64,000 nucleotides of DNA from Methanobrevibacter sp. (GCF_030539555.1 NZ_JAUNXX010000002.1:36408-100407); one strand, 5' to 3'; shown: positions 1 through 9,457, numbered from the stretch's first letter. Made by a program: numbers and translations. The notes: a model not told the origin generated them from the letters alone.

Positions 1-1
1 T

Positions 2-268
2 GACGGTATCCAAAATAAAATTGACCCTGGAGAACCGATTGAAGCAGACATCTACAAAATGACTGAAGAAGAAAGAGAAAAAATGGGCATTAAAGTCCTG
101 CCATCAAGTTTATGGGAAGCTTACCATGCTCTTGAAGAAGACCCGCTCATATTGGGGGCTTTAGGTGACCACATTTCAGAAAAATTTCTTGAGCTCAAAT
201 ATCAGGAATGGGACGAATACCGTGTACAGGTATTCGGATACGAACAAAGAAAATATTTAGATATCTAA
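2..268 (+). CDS. glnA: Glutamine synthetase, C-terminal 88 residues (5' end outside window)
   Basis: Glutamine synthetase joins ammonia to glutamate using ATP. The open frame runs in from before the window (first codon at 2) and ends at 266-268. The visible part matches the C-terminal helical end of type I enzymes: a conserved [15 protein letters not shown] stretch, then a helix with [15 protein letters not shown] and a closing EW-YR-V--YE--YL pattern. Catalytic residues lie upstream and cannot be checked. The neighbour nrpR encodes the methanogen nitrogen repressor, so the pairing makes sense for nitrogen control. A T-rich stretch and a hairpin follow the stop. Confidence 0.9.
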   Translation, partial: DGIQNKIDPGEPIEADIYKMTEEEREKMGIKVLPSSLWEAYHALEEDPLILGALGDHISEKFLELKYQEWDEYRVQVFGYEQRKYLDI

Positions 269-293
269 ATCTAAATATTATTTTTATTTTTTG

Positions 294-331
294 AATCTAA
301 TGATAACTAATGCGTTAATTATGATTAGATT
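294..331. promoter_or_regulatory. Long imperfect inverted repeat between glnA and nrpR
   Basis: Two 17-nt arms (294-310 and 315-331) separated by TGCG are complementary except at two positions; the outer eight bases, AATCTAAT and ATTAGATT, pair perfectly. It could be the glnA terminator (T-rich DNA precedes it) or an operator for nrpR, whose ATG is 21 nt further on. It does not match the GGAA-N6-TTCC operator known for NrpR. Confidence 0.5.
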
Positions 332-351
332 TAAAAAAGGGAGCTTTTTTT

Positions 352-2034
352 ATGTCAGAATCTGAACACAGAATGATTGAAATCTTAAGAATATTGAATG
401 CTCAAAACAAGCCAACAGGATCTAAATTAATTGCCGATGAACTAAAGAACAAAGGATTTAATTTAGGTGAACGTGCAGTTCGATATCATATGCAAATTTT
501 AGATGAAAAAGGATACACTGAGAGAATGGGATACTCAGGCAGACAAATTACTGACCTCGGTCGTGAAAAACTAGAAAAGGGACTGATATATGACCAGGTT
601 GATTTTATCCATTCAAAATTTGAAGAAATGATATATTTAACTGACTTTAACTATATCAACCAGAGCGGAAATGTTGTTGTAAATACTTCAACCATTTATA
701 ACGAAGAGTCAATTAATATACTTGAACATATTTTTGAAAGTGGTCTTTCTGTTAGTCCTTATGTTAATTTAAACAGAGTTGGAAACAAGGATGAAATTGA
801 AGTGACAACAATATGCGGAACAACAATAGACGGCATACTCTTAAATGAAGGAATACCTTCACAACTCCAATATGGAGGACTTCTGAAAGTTGAAGATTCA
901 AGACCTGTGAAATTCACAGAATTGATTTCATACAAGAAAACCTCCTTAACTCCACTGGATGCATTTGCAAACTCCAATTTAACATCAGTTCTGGACGTCA
1001 TAACCAAAGGTTCCGGAATCATTCCTGCAAACTTCAGATTAATACCTGGAGTCAGCCGTCAAAAAACTATTGAAATCCTAAATAACCTGGATAGAATTGG
1101 TATTGGAGGAATAATAGCCATTTCAGAAGAGGGAAAAGACATTTTAGGACTACCTGTTCCTGATGGAATGGTGGGCATAAGCATGATTGGAGGAATAACC
1201 CCATTTTGCGCACTTAAAGAATTAGGGCAAGAGATTGACATAAAAATAGCAGAAGAAATAAAAGATTTTAAATCATTATCTCCGATTACATCATCCATAA
1301 GCTCCACTTTAAATCCAATAAAAGAAATTAATGAACCCAAAGTACCATTTTTACTTTCAAAATCCTGGAATTTGATACAGCAAGTTAATTTTGATGTTGA
1401 AAAAAGAAAAGGAGACATAATTACAAATATATCATACATATCCAAAGATGACCAGGACAATGCGTTAGGCATTATGGAAGAGACATACAACAACAACCCT
1501 AAATTCATCAATCCCTATTATAAACTAATTGACCATCCCACAGATGATGAAAAAATCGGGATTGCAACAATATGCAGTTTAAGTATTGACGGACTGTTAA
1601 TAAACAATGGAATAATGAGTACACCAAAATACGGAGGGTTACTTGAGCTGACTGAACCGCCATTATTCATTGACCTGATATCCTACAACGGTACAACACT
1701 TGACCCCCATATAATATTCCTGTCCAAAAAAATGACATCAATCAGCAGAAATATCGGACCGAATAAGATTTTAGCCAGTGTAAAGGAAATTCCATACATT
1801 TCACGTGATTATGCAGTTCAATTATTGGACAGATTGAACAACATAGGATTCTCCATTTATAAAATCGGAAAACCAAGAGAACTGGTATACAATGCTAAAG
1901 TGGACAATTATAATTTCGGCATTGTCGCCGGGGGCGGACTTAACTCAATAGGTGCAATTAAAGAAAAAGGCGTAGATATAGAAGTTAAGGCTATTGAAAA
2001 ATTAATTCCTTTTGAGGATATGGATAGACTGTAA
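352..2034 (+). CDS. nrpR: Global nitrogen regulator NrpR (winged helix plus two NRD/DUF128 domains)
   Basis: NrpR represses nitrogen-assimilation genes of methanogens when nitrogen is plentiful and is released by 2-oxoglutarate. The 560-residue product has an N-terminal winged helix (about residues 1-70, with IADELKNKGFNLGERAVRYHM as recognition region) followed by two copies of the ligand-sensing domain (about 85-315 and 330-555). The copies are recognisable from repeated phrases such as TICGTTIDGILLNEGIP and TICSLSIDGLLINNGIM. This is the two-domain architecture of full-length NrpR. The start has a GGGAG ribosome site. It follows glnA, a likely target, and its stop directly abuts the convergent gene on the other strand. 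Confidence 0.93.
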   Translation: MSESEHRMIEILRILNAQNKPTGSKLIADELKNKGFNLGERAVRYHMQILDEKGYTERMGYSGRQITDLGREKLEKGLIYDQVDFIHSKFEEMIYLTDFNYINQSGNVVVNTSTIYNEESINILEHIFESGLSVSPYVNLNRVGNKDEIEVTTICGTTIDGILLNEGIPSQLQYGGLLKVEDSRPVKFTELISYKKTSLTPLDAFANSNLTSVLDVITKGSGIIPANFRLIPGVSRQKTIEILNNLDRIGIGGIIAISEEGKDILGLPVPDGMVGISMIGGITPFCALKELGQEIDIKIAEEIKDFKSLSPITSSISSTLNPIKEINEPKVPFLLSKSWNLIQQVNFDVEKRKGDIITNISYISKDDQDNALGIMEETYNNNPKFINPYYKLIDHPTDDEKIGIATICSLSIDGLLINNGIMSTPKYGGLLELTEPPLFIDLISYNGTTLDPHIIFLSKKMTSISRNIGPNKILASVKEIPYISRDYAVQLLDRLNNIGFSIYKIGKPRELVYNAKVDNYNFGIVAGGGLNSIGAIKEKGVDIEVKAIEKLIPFEDMDRL

Positions 2035-2325
2035 CTAAATTACAGTTACCTCCACATCTTCACCATCTTTAGGCTTATGAATAAACTCAATAATGTCTTC
2101 TTCTACCTCATAAATATCAATTTCGATTGTTCCACCCAAATCACTTTCATCAAGAGAAACCAATAATTTAAATCCTGGTTTTCCAAAATATTCTGAAAAA
2201 TCAACATTTAAAACTTCTCCTTCTGCAAAAATTCTATCGTAGGCAATTTCCAAAACATCATGAATTTTTACATTTTCTTTTAAGTAATTGATAGCTTCTT
2301 GTGTTGTTAACTCTAATTCTTTCAT
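2035..2325 (-). CDS. DUF2097-like small protein, copy A
   Basis: An acidic 96-residue protein of unknown function. The ATG at 2325 is chosen over an upstream in-frame start because GGAG lies just ahead of it and the length then equals that of its neighbour exactly. The product is a paralogue of the gene at 2449-2739: both begin with a short basic/acidic turn, then a -EA--Y---NV---D-LE--Y-RIFA-GEVL core and a -IEID--E-E-D--E closing part. The fold looks like a small alpha/beta domain. Members are known mainly from Methanobacteriales; no function can be inferred. It lies downstream of the fwd operon and may share its transcript. Confidence 0.75.
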   Translation of the reverse strand: MKELELTTQEAINYLKENVKIHDVLEIAYDRIFAEGEVLNVDFSEYFGKPGFKLLVSLDESDLGGTIEIDIYEVEEDIIEFIHKPKDGEDVEVTVI

Positions 2326-2448
2326 GTCAATCAACTCCGCAATAACTATAATTATATCCGCAAGCATATAAAAGTTTGTTTGTATACAATGAAACAAATA
2401 ATTTTTTCTATAAAAAATCAAATAAAATAATAAATATAAAAAAAGAGT

Positions 2449-2739
2449 TTAGATAACTTCGATGACGACTTCGTTACCATCATGAATATGGCGCATTTCC
2501 AATAAATCGTCTTCTATTTCTTTAAGGTCAATTTCAATAGACTGATTTAAGATTTCGCCTGTCAATTGCAAACCAATTCTTAGACCTTCACCAGTTACTT
2601 CATCTTCTTCAGTTATGCCCAATACTTCACCTGGAGCAAAAATACGATTATATGAGACTTCTAAAATGTCTGTTACATGAACATTATTTCTAACATATTC
2701 AACTGCTTCATCAAAGGTCATTTGAATTTCTTTAACCAT
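2449..2739 (-). CDS. DUF2097-like small protein, copy B
   Basis: Second 96-residue member of the tandem pair, clearly homologous along its whole length to the gene at 2035-2325 (shared NRIFAPGEVLG-like core). It starts 46 nt after the fwdC stop on the same strand, so it could be read through from the fwd operon, although the gap is A-rich and may carry its own promoter. No metal-binding cysteines, signal peptide or membrane segment is seen. Function unknown. Confidence 0.78.
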   Translation of the reverse strand: MVKEIQMTFDEAVEYVRNNVHVTDILEVSYNRIFAPGEVLGITEEDEVTGEGLRIGLQLTGEILNQSIEIDLKEIEDDLLEMRHIHDGNEVVIEVI

Positions 2740-2785
2740 TATATCGCCCTAATCATTATTAAAAAAAAAGAAAAGGAATTAGGAA

Positions 2786-3661
2786 TTATAAATTCCTATA
2801 TTCTCTAATTGAAGTATATTCGTCGTCAAGTTCGCCGTATGAAGATAATTTTTCTTTGTTTGCTTCAGCATCCAAGTATAAATTACCTTTACCGTTAAGA
2901 CCAATATCTCCAGTATATTTAATATATTTACCTTCGAAAGTAGTTCCTTCAACTTCAGGATCAACAACTATACCATCGAGAACAAATCCTTCGAGTAATC
3001 TTCCGAGGAATCCGTGGATAACAATGTTACCGTTTTTCATTTGTCCACCAGGCCAACGGTTTACGTTACCGTCGATTTCAATAATACCTTTGGTCATGTG
3101 AATACCAGCTAAGATATCACAGTTACCTTTAACGTGGATTCTACCACCGGTTAAACATTCACCACATTGTTTACCAGCGTTACCGCCGACAACAATTTGT
3201 CCTCCAGTCATACCTCTCCATTCACCAATGTAAGAAGCACCAGTGAATTCTTTGGTGTTTCCTTCAATTTCAAGGTAACCACCAGACATTTCTCTTCCAG
3301 CGTGAGCAGCTGCATCACCTTTAACGAGAATGGATCCGCCAGACATTTCAGCACCAACGTGTAAATCTACACTGCTGTTACATACGATGTTTCCACCACT
3401 CATTTTACAACCGATGTATTTTACTCTGTTCAAATCACCGTTGAGAATCATTTCAACTTCATCAGGTCCGTTAGCTTCTCCAACTACAGTAATTTTGAAG
3501 AAGTCAGTGATTGGGAATCTTGAATTTCCAATAGGAACTTGATATTTTGCGAAATCAGCTTCAGTCCATGAATAAATTTCATCAGGAATTAATTCATCAA
3601 ATTCTAAAGCGATTGAAGAAGTTTTTATTTGATCAAATGTAATAGTTTTCAAATTAAACAC
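2786..3661 (-). CDS. fwdC: Formylmethanofuran dehydrogenase subunit C
   Basis: Structural subunit of the molybdenum/tungsten enzyme that reduces CO2 onto methanofuran, the first step of methanogenesis. The 291-residue protein is dominated by glycine-rich repeats (about residues 75-250; phrases such as [53 protein letters not shown]) that build the right-handed beta-helix typical of FwdC and of the glutamate synthase alpha-subunit tail. It is the last enzyme gene of the operon, two bases after the fwdA stop. The length fits the family. Confidence 0.96.
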   Translation of the reverse strand: MFNLKTITFDQIKTSSIALEFDELIPDEIYSWTEADFAKYQVPIGNSRFPITDFFKITVVGEANGPDEVEMILNGDLNRVKYIGCKMSGGNIVCNSSVDLHVGAEMSGGSILVKGDAAAHAGREMSGGYLEIEGNTKEFTGASYIGEWRGMTGGQIVVGGNAGKQCGECLTGGRIHVKGNCDILAGIHMTKGIIEIDGNVNRWPGGQMKNGNIVIHGFLGRLLEGFVLDGIVVDPEVEGTTFEGKYIKYTGDIGLNGKGNLYLDAEANKEKLSSYGELDDEYTSIREYRNL

Positions 3662-3663
3662 CC

Positions 3664-5376
3664 CTATTTACCTTCAACATCTATTCTAATTGGGTTAGAT
3701 ACATAGTGGTCGTGTACTGGATAGTTTTCCCATTTTACTGAGTAGTATTGAGTGAAGAACGGCATGATGTTGTCGATTACTTTTTGTTCTTCTCTTTCCC
3801 ATCCTTTTACGTTAACCCAAACATTTTGACTTTCTTTAACTTTAACGATTTCTTTATCTTTTACCAATATTTGACCATCTTTAATAGTGTATTCAGCTAC
3901 ATTGAAACCTTTTTCAATTTCATCAGCTTGTTTGGATGGATCAATATCATTAGGATTTATGTCATATACTGCAATGTCTGCTCTGTATCCAGGAGTAAGT
4001 GCACCTTTATCAGTGAATCCGTAGATTTTAGCTGGAGCAGCCCTAGTAATAGTTGCAATATCGTAGAAATCATATTCTCTTTCGAGAGTTGGGAGAAGAG
4101 TTCTTTTGTGTACCCATTTGTGAACTTCATTGTCACACATGTCTTGTCTTTTCTCATTACTCATCAACCAAGAGATAATTCTAGGATATCTAGTAAATGG
4201 TCCTGCGTTAGGGTGGTCAGTAGTTAAACATACTCTCCATGGGTCTTCGATTAAGAGGAATAATTCAAGACCGATAGCCCATTGTAATGTACTAACAGGA
4301 CTTTTCTTGGAGTAAATACAAGGAATGATACCTGCAGCAGTTTCACATTCAATATCCTTGTTGGTCCATTTAAGACCGGATAATTTGAATAAATCGTATT
4401 CCATAGGAGCGTCTGCAGTCATTGTAGTGGTTTCATCGAAGGTTACTTGACCGATATCACAAGTTATGTTGTCTTTTTTGTTGAAATGTTTAGCAACTTC
4501 TTCAGCACCGGAAGTTACATCTCTCCAGCTGTTACCTAAGTAAGAGTGGAACTGCAAGTGAGTCATGTGCATAACTTGGTCCCTGATTTCAGCTGCACCT
4601 TTACCTTTTTTAATGCCGTCCATAGCATCCATGGTTTCTAAGGTTGTAGGTACGTTACCTGGGTGTCCTAAGTCATTAGGGTGAATGTGTATAGAGTGAG
4701 GTAAGTTTAACATTTCGTTAGCTTTTGCTAAAGCGATAACAACTTCTTTTGAAGTTACGTCAAAGTATGGTGCTTTGTCGTTGAAACCGTGTACGTTCAT
4801 ACCCCATCCCCATGCTTCACTTCCACATGGGTTTACAATTTTTACACCGTAACCTTTGGAGATTTTTAACCATGCTGCAATGAATGCTGCAATGTCTTCA
4901 ATATTATTATCTTTTGCGTATTCCATTACAAACCAGTTGTTACCGAATAATGGTAAAGCTGGAATATCTAATTGAGGAATAGTTGCAATTTCTTCGTGAG
5001 TGTGTTTTGCTTCAAGAGGAGGCATAGCTGCTTCTACAACAGTACCGTAACCTAATCTTGAGTATCTGTAACCAGTTGCAGGACAACTTGGAATAGAGAA
5101 ACCAGATTCAGATCTTAATACGCTAGTTTTTTGAGTAACACCTCTTCTGGAATCTTCAGGTCTGTATAATCTTCCTACTACTAATTTAGGACCTGCAACG
5201 TGTGCGTGAGGGTCAATACCTGCTGGCATGACAATTTTATCGGTAACGTCTAAGACTTTAGCATCTGCAGATACGCTATCTACAATTTTGCCATCTTTGA
5301 ACATGACATCCATCTTTTCCCCGTTAACTTCGTTAGCTGGGTCGTAGACTATACCATTTTTAAGAATATATTCCAT
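3664..5376 (-). CDS. fwdA: Formylmethanofuran dehydrogenase subunit A (amidohydrolase)
   Basis: FwdA carries the binuclear metal site that condenses formate with methanofuran after the formate has crossed a tunnel from FwdB. The ATG at 5376 (AAAGGTGAT upstream) gives 570 residues; a longer frame from 5412 would overlap fwdB and lacks a ribosome site. Metal-site features of the amidohydrolase superfamily are visible: DPHAH at residues 55-59, later histidines in HSIHIHPND and HMTHLQFH, and the C-terminal aspartate in [10 protein letters not shown]. It overlaps neither neighbour and sits between fwdB and fwdC. Highly conserved. Confidence 0.97.
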   Translation of the reverse strand: MEYILKNGIVYDPANEVNGEKMDVMFKDGKIVDSVSADAKVLDVTDKIVMPAGIDPHAHVAGPKLVVGRLYRPEDSRRGVTQKTSVLRSESGFSIPSCPATGYRYSRLGYGTVVEAAMPPLEAKHTHEEIATIPQLDIPALPLFGNNWFVMEYAKDNNIEDIAAFIAAWLKISKGYGVKIVNPCGSEAWGWGMNVHGFNDKAPYFDVTSKEVVIALAKANEMLNLPHSIHIHPNDLGHPGNVPTTLETMDAMDGIKKGKGAAEIRDQVMHMTHLQFHSYLGNSWRDVTSGAEEVAKHFNKKDNITCDIGQVTFDETTTMTADAPMEYDLFKLSGLKWTNKDIECETAAGIIPCIYSKKSPVSTLQWAIGLELFLLIEDPWRVCLTTDHPNAGPFTRYPRIISWLMSNEKRQDMCDNEVHKWVHKRTLLPTLEREYDFYDIATITRAAPAKIYGFTDKGALTPGYRADIAVYDINPNDIDPSKQADEIEKGFNVAEYTIKDGQILVKDKEIVKVKESQNVWVNVKGWEREEQKVIDNIMPFFTQYYSVKWENYPVHDHYVSNPIRIDVEGK

Positions 5377-5386
5377 TATATCACCT

Positions 5387-6763
5387 TTAGAGTGCGTTTG
5401 GATTTGGCACATATTTTGGAGCTACGTTTGGCTCTTCTCTGAGTTTCATTACTCTTTCTTTCAATTCACGGACAATCCATTCGTCATCACGACAGGTTTC
5501 TGGTTTGTCGATAGCTTTCTTCATGTAGATAGGAACTCCATCCATACGATAACTGGTACCGGCACATTCTACAGCAATGAATGAACCTGGCAATACTACA
5601 TCAGCGAGTTCTGTTGATGGACCCCAGTGAATATCGATTTGAATAACAGGAATGTTAGCTAAGTGTTGGTTTGCTCCATTAGGGAAGTGAGCACCTGGGT
5701 CAGCTGCAATAACCATGAAACAGTCAGGTTCTTTCCTTACTAATAAATCGATGGTGTTGGTTTCTCCCATCATATATCTTGGGTAACCTCTACAGTAGTC
5801 AACACCGAAAGCAAATCCACATTCGAATGCCATGAAAATGTTGAATCCGTTTACGTTAAAGTGACCTCTCATTGGAGTAAGACCCCATTTACTGTATTTG
5901 TTTAAGTCTTGTACCATTTTAATTGCAATATCAATGTTTCTTTGTTTTGATAAAGTGTGGGTTAAACCTAAACCGAAGAAGAGAACACCGAATTCAGCGT
6001 TTTTCATTTCTTCTGCTAATTCATAAATATCTTCTTTAGGAATTCCAGAAATTACGTCTTGGTATAATTCTTTTCCTCTGAGAACTGCTCTAATAGCATT
6101 GTAGAAACCGTAGTCTCCGTTTTGTTCAAATCCAATCCATTTGTCTGAACATTTTGCAGTATCTGAGAATTTTGGATCCATTGTTACAACAGTTCTGTCG
6201 AATCTTCCTCTTTGTCTGAAGTATCCACGACAGAATACAGCATATCTTGCCATGTGTCTTGGGTGAGAGTTCATAGCGTTACTTCCAGAGTAAACAACCA
6301 TGTCAGCTCTGTTTTGTACTTCACCTAAAGTTTGGATAGGGTAACCTGCGTTTTGTACAGCTTGCAGGGAAGGACCGTGACAGATAGTAGCTTGGTTATC
6401 CAATACAGCACCAATGTATTCACCTAATGCTACTCCTTCTTTCATACATTCGGTAGAAGTTTCAGACCAACCGTAAAATACCGGTCTGATGGAGTTAGCA
6501 ATGTATTCAGCAGCTTTATCTAAAGCAGTATCCCAATCTACTTCTTTAAGTTCTCCGTTTTCATCCCTAATCATTGGAACAATTAATCTTTGATCCATAT
6601 CTTCCATAATTTTACTTGCACCTAATCTGCATGCGTGTCTTACAGCAACAACATGATTGTTTTTAACTAAGTAATCTAAGTCGTCACAGTTACAACCACA
6701 GAAAGCACAGGTACAGTTTTCAACAATGTAATCATAATCAGTTACAGGTGGTTCATAAGTCAT
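5387..6763 (-). CDS. fwdB: Formylmethanofuran dehydrogenase subunit B (Mo/W-pterin catalytic subunit)
   Basis: FwdB reduces CO2 to formate at a bis-pterin tungsten or molybdenum site. From the ATG at 6763 (GGAGGAG upstream; an in-frame TTG at 6769 is less likely) it has 458 residues. The N-terminal [4Fe-4S] ligands are C19, C22, C26 and C45. The metal ligand is C128 in ATICHGPS, so this is the cysteine, not selenocysteine, form. The sequence alone does not decide between W and Mo. The start overlaps the fwdD stop by 11 nt, indicating translational coupling; the bis-pterin binding portion continues in FwdD. Confidence 0.96.
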   Translation of the reverse strand: MTYEPPVTDYDYIVENCTCAFCGCNCDDLDYLVKNNHVVAVRHACRLGASKIMEDMDQRLIVPMIRDENGELKEVDWDTALDKAAEYIANSIRPVFYGWSETSTECMKEGVALGEYIGAVLDNQATICHGPSLQAVQNAGYPIQTLGEVQNRADMVVYSGSNAMNSHPRHMARYAVFCRGYFRQRGRFDRTVVTMDPKFSDTAKCSDKWIGFEQNGDYGFYNAIRAVLRGKELYQDVISGIPKEDIYELAEEMKNAEFGVLFFGLGLTHTLSKQRNIDIAIKMVQDLNKYSKWGLTPMRGHFNVNGFNIFMAFECGFAFGVDYCRGYPRYMMGETNTIDLLVRKEPDCFMVIAADPGAHFPNGANQHLANIPVIQIDIHWGPSTELADVVLPGSFIAVECAGTSYRMDGVPIYMKKAIDKPETCRDDEWIVRELKERVMKLREEPNVAPKYVPNPNAL

Positions 6764-7322
6764 GATCAATCAACTCCTCCCATTTACGTCCGTGATAAAC
6801 AGGTAATTCACCTAAAGATTCCATGTTTTCAACAACATCGTCATCTTCTTCATCAACGTATTTTTTGTATACCCATCTCATTAAGTCAGCCATGAGTAAT
6901 ACTTTTCTGTCTGTTTTTTCTACGGTACAGCGAATACCTTTGTAAGTAGGGTCAGAACAACAGTAAGTGTCGTGACTTACAATAGTGTTAGCCCATGGAC
7001 CTTTACAAATGAATACAGTACCTTCGTGAGGTGCATCTCTTGAAACTGCACAGTTTACAACTACTTCACCGAAATCGGTTTTAACAAGTACAGTATCCCA
7101 GTTGTTTACACCTAATTTTGCCATATCTCTAGGATCCATGTAACAAGTACCTGAAGCGTTTTTGTATTCTTGTTTTAAGGTGGATCCTCTTTTTTTACAA
7201 GCACCTTGGTAGATGTCAGATCCGGTGTTTAACATACATTTTAAAACATCGGTAGTTCCTTCACCAGTGATTTTTACATCAGGCACTACAGGTTTTTCTA
7301 AATAAGTATTAGCATAATGCAT
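6753..7322 (-). CDS. fwdD: Formylmethanofuran dehydrogenase subunit D
   Basis: FwdD supplies the molybdopterin-dinucleotide binding cap domain that sits over FwdB. The recognisable part (about residues 18-135) contains [20 protein letters not shown] and the [13 protein letters not shown] stretch found in this family. At 189 residues it is longer than the roughly 130 residues usual for FwdD. The extra part is a C-terminal tail from about residue 140 rich in charged residues and tryptophan, with an EEDDD run, whose role is unknown. Its end overlaps the start of fwdB. Confidence 0.93.
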   Translation of the reverse strand: MHYANTYLEKPVVPDVKITGEGTTDVLKCMLNTGSDIYQGACKKRGSTLKQEYKNASGTCYMDPRDMAKLGVNNWDTVLVKTDFGEVVVNCAVSRDAPHEGTVFICKGPWANTIVSHDTYCCSDPTYKGIRCTVEKTDRKVLLMADLMRWVYKKYVDEEDDDVVENMESLGELPVYHGRKWEELIDHDL

Positions 7323-7334
7323 ATAATAATCCCC

Positions 7335-7565
7335 CTATTCTAACCATATAGCATTTACTGGGCAAAACATTTGACATGTTCCACATTTTTCACATTTTTC
7401 AGGACTGAAAAGTTTAATAAATCCGTTTTCTACCATCATAATAACTTCTTCAGTCTTTGCACCATTACCACCAGCATTTTCCGGACTGATAGCTGCATTA
7501 ACAGGACAAGCAATTACACAAATCCCGCATCCTAAACAATTATCTTGTTCTACTTTAAGTTCCAT
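7335..7565 (-). CDS. fwdG: Formylmethanofuran dehydrogenase ferredoxin subunit G
   Basis: A 76-residue 2[4Fe-4S] ferredoxin passing electrons between the FwdF polyferredoxin and FwdB. Two classic cluster motifs are visible, CLGCGICVIACPVN and CEKCGTCQMFCPVN. The ATG at 7565 is preferred to an in-frame GTG at 7574 because AGGTGAT precedes it at good spacing. It lies tightly between fwdF (stop at 7575) and fwdD (12 nt gap) in the operon. Confidence 0.92.
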   Translation of the reverse strand: MELKVEQDNCLGCGICVIACPVNAAISPENAGGNGAKTEEVIMMVENGFIKLFSPEKCEKCGTCQMFCPVNAIWLE

Positions 7566-7574
7566 CCAAATCAC

Positions 7575-8672
7575 CTAGTCTTTAATAGCGTCTAAAGCTT
7601 CTTTCCAAGTAGCTGAGTTTATAGGAGTGTGATCAATTGCAGTTCTTTTAACTGTAATAGCACCGTTAGGACATGCATTTGCACATGCTTTACATTTAAT
7701 ACAGTAATCAGCATTAACAATAACATGTTCCATTCTGGAACCAGGACCGGTTGATACAGGGAATGCTAAAGCATTACAACTACAAATATCTACACAAGCA
7801 CCACAAGCTTGACATTTGTCTTGGTCTACTTCTATAGTTCCTTCAAATGGTTTTTTGTGTTTTGCTGCATCAGTAGGACATACTCCTTCACACCATCCGC
7901 AGTATACACATGCATCTGAATCAATAACAGAGTTTCCGGTAACTACTGCTTTTGCAGGGTCTAAGTCATATTCTCCGTAAGAACAAGCTCTACATAGTGC
8001 TTTGATAGCTTTAGTAGGACAAGATTTTTTACATACAAGACAATATACACATTTCTCTTTGTCTATGACAATAGATTCTTTTCCGGTTTCACTGTCAACA
8101 ACTATAGCTTCTGCAGGACATAATTCTTGGCATACACCACAGTAAATACAGTCATCTTCATTTACTTCAATTTCACCAGTTACTAAGTCTGCACGACTTG
8201 GTAAAACTCTTTCAATGACGATTGCATCACGAGGACATGCAACTTCACATCTTTTACAGTAAATACATTCATCATCATCAATTTCTGAGAAAGCATTATA
8301 ATGAGGATATGCTTCAATTTCGCGGATAGGAACATCATTAATGGTTAATACTAATGCATCAACAGGACATAATCCGCTGCACATACCGCACAATACACAT
8401 TTACTTTCGTCAATTTGAATTCTTTGAACATCAAAATCATCTTTGAAGTTTTGAGCAATCTTTTCATGACCACTGAAGTAAATGTCATTTGAAAGTCTGT
8501 GACGAGCATCGACAGCAATTGAATTTAATGTAATTGCTTCAACAGGACAAGTGGACTCACAAATTCCACAACCTAAACAGGTTTGGTCATTGAAAGTTAA
8601 TTTCCTTACTTCTTCAGCATCTCTTGTGATGTCAAAGTTATTGTCATTAACCTCTTTTAAATTTCTAATCAT
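7575..8672 (-). CDS. fwdF: Polyferredoxin subunit F of formylmethanofuran dehydrogenase
   Basis: FwdF is the polyferredoxin that wires the enzyme to its electron donor, in known systems the heterodisulfide reductase/hydrogenase or formate dehydrogenase complex. Eight CxxCxxCxxxC(P/S) motifs can be counted along 365 residues, beginning CLGCGICESTCP and ending CIKCKACANACP, so eight [4Fe-4S] clusters are expected; one further CRAC motif stands alone near residue 230. A GGAGATTT ribosome site precedes the ATG, one base after the stop of the upstream HTH-ferredoxin gene, so the two are probably coupled. Confidence 0.95.
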   Translation of the reverse strand: MIRNLKEVNDNNFDITRDAEEVRKLTFNDQTCLGCGICESTCPVEAITLNSIAVDARHRLSNDIYFSGHEKIAQNFKDDFDVQRIQIDESKCVLCGMCSGLCPVDALVLTINDVPIREIEAYPHYNAFSEIDDDECIYCKRCEVACPRDAIVIERVLPSRADLVTGEIEVNEDDCIYCGVCQELCPAEAIVVDSETGKESIVIDKEKCVYCLVCKKSCPTKAIKALCRACSYGEYDLDPAKAVVTGNSVIDSDACVYCGWCEGVCPTDAAKHKKPFEGTIEVDQDKCQACGACVDICSCNALAFPVSTGPGSRMEHVIVNADYCIKCKACANACPNGAITVKRTAIDHTPINSATWKEALDAIKD

Positions 8673-8673
8673 A

Positions 8674-9123
8674 TTAAATCTCCAAAATTTTTATAGAATC
8701 AGTTGGGCACTCATCTTCACAAAGCTGACAACCGCAACATTGTATGGAGTCTGCATGTGCTTGTAACGATTCTAATTGAATAGCTTTCATTGAACATGCA
8801 TTTACACATAATCCACAACCAATACAAGAATCTTTTATAGTTACTTCGAAATTTCTTTCTTGGCAAATATTCACAATTTTTCGACTCTGTTCTGGTTCAT
8901 CAAATATAACTTCAGCCATTTTCAAAAAATCCCTGGGATAAAGTTCCACTATAGTTCTTGCAACATCGATTGAGTTCCAGGATAAGTTGCTGCCATTCAA
9001 ATAGTGTGAAATGGTAGACCTGTCAACTCCCAACTCATTTGCAATCGCCTGGTGACTTTCACCGGCATCCTTTAACTTGACTGCCGCCAAATATTTCAAA
9101 CCAGATGCAATATGTTTTGGCAT
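8674..9123 (-). CDS. Helix-turn-helix / 2[4Fe-4S] ferredoxin fusion protein, candidate regulator of the fwd operon
   Basis: First gene of the operon, 149 residues from the ATG at 9123 (GGTGGT upstream; an in-frame ATG at 9135 would lie inside the palindrome). Residues about 14-42 form a helix-turn-helix (SHQAIANELGVDRSTISHYL), in the manner of XRE or resolvase-like binders. From about residue 95 come two [4Fe-4S] motifs, CIGCGLCVNACS and CCGCQLCEDECP. Operons of this enzyme in relatives begin with a small iron-sulfur gene sometimes called fwdH or fwdE, and this may be its counterpart; I cannot settle the symbol. The domain pairing suggests a DNA-binding protein that senses redox state or cluster supply. 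A perfect 19-bp palindrome lies 10 bp before its start. Confidence 0.8.
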   Translation of the reverse strand: MPKHIASGLKYLAAVKLKDAGESHQAIANELGVDRSTISHYLNGSNLSWNSIDVARTIVELYPRDFLKMAEVIFDEPEQSRKIVNICQERNFEVTIKDSCIGCGLCVNACSMKAIQLESLQAHADSIQCCGCQLCEDECPTDSIKILEI

Positions 9124-9133
9124 TTGAACCACC

Positions 9134-9152
9134 ATGTGTAATGATTACACAT
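9134..9152. promoter_or_regulatory. 19-bp perfect palindrome (operator 1) at the fwd operon promoter
   Basis: ATGTGTAATGATTACACAT: two 9-bp arms around one central base. On the minus strand a TATA-like TTTATATA lies at about 9162-9170, so the palindrome falls between the TATA box and the start codon, over the expected transcription start. That is a standard archaeal repressor position. It shares its outer seven bases, ATGTGTA/TACACAT, with the palindrome at 9458-9476. Confidence 0.8.
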
Positions 9153-9211
9153 ATGTTTACTTATATAAATATATTTGCCTAAAAGAATTAAGACACAATC
9201 TTTATATATAA

Positions 9212-9230
9212 CTGTGTGGATACTACAACA
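9212..9230. promoter_or_regulatory. Degenerate third copy of the 19-bp operator
   Basis: CTGTGTGGATACTACAACA matches the 9458-9476 palindrome at 13 of 19 positions, including TGTGT on the left and TACTACA on the right. It follows a TATA-like run (9201-9210). By itself it is weak; the spacing in the same intergenic region as two perfect copies is the reason for listing it. Confidence 0.35.
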
Positions 9231-9330
9231 AAAAAATTCAAATAAAAGTTATAAATCAATATATAAAACTATAAATCATTCAAATTATTTAATTAATAAA
9301 AATAAAAAATAATAAGCATTTATATTAAAA

Positions 9331-9355
9331 TTAAATATCGATTATCGATATTTAA
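9331..9355. promoter_or_regulatory. 25-bp perfect palindrome in the fwd/mobB intergenic region
   Basis: Arms TTAAATATCGAT (9331-9342) and ATCGATATTTAA (9344-9355) flank a single T. It differs in sequence from the 19-bp operator family, so a second regulator is implied. A half copy, TATATCGA, lies at 9363-9370. The region 9153-9536 otherwise holds only AT-rich promoter DNA; I see no small gene or RNA gene in it. Confidence 0.65.
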
Positions 9356-9457
9356 AATGGTTTATATCGAGTATTTTTTAATAAAAAATTATGAAAAAGT
9401 ATTAAAAAAATGAAAAAAAATCTCAGAAAGTGTCAATTTTTAGGCCATCCAAAATTA

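Noticed and set aside
2740..2760. CGATAT copies next to start codons (also at about 24441)
   Set aside because: These are part of GGCGAT(AT)-type ribosome binding sites, not operator half sites.
3748..4227. Plus-strand open frame of 159 codons
   Set aside because: It lies entirely inside fwdA on the other strand, has no ribosome site or recognisable protein pattern, and the minus-strand frame is a conserved enzyme.
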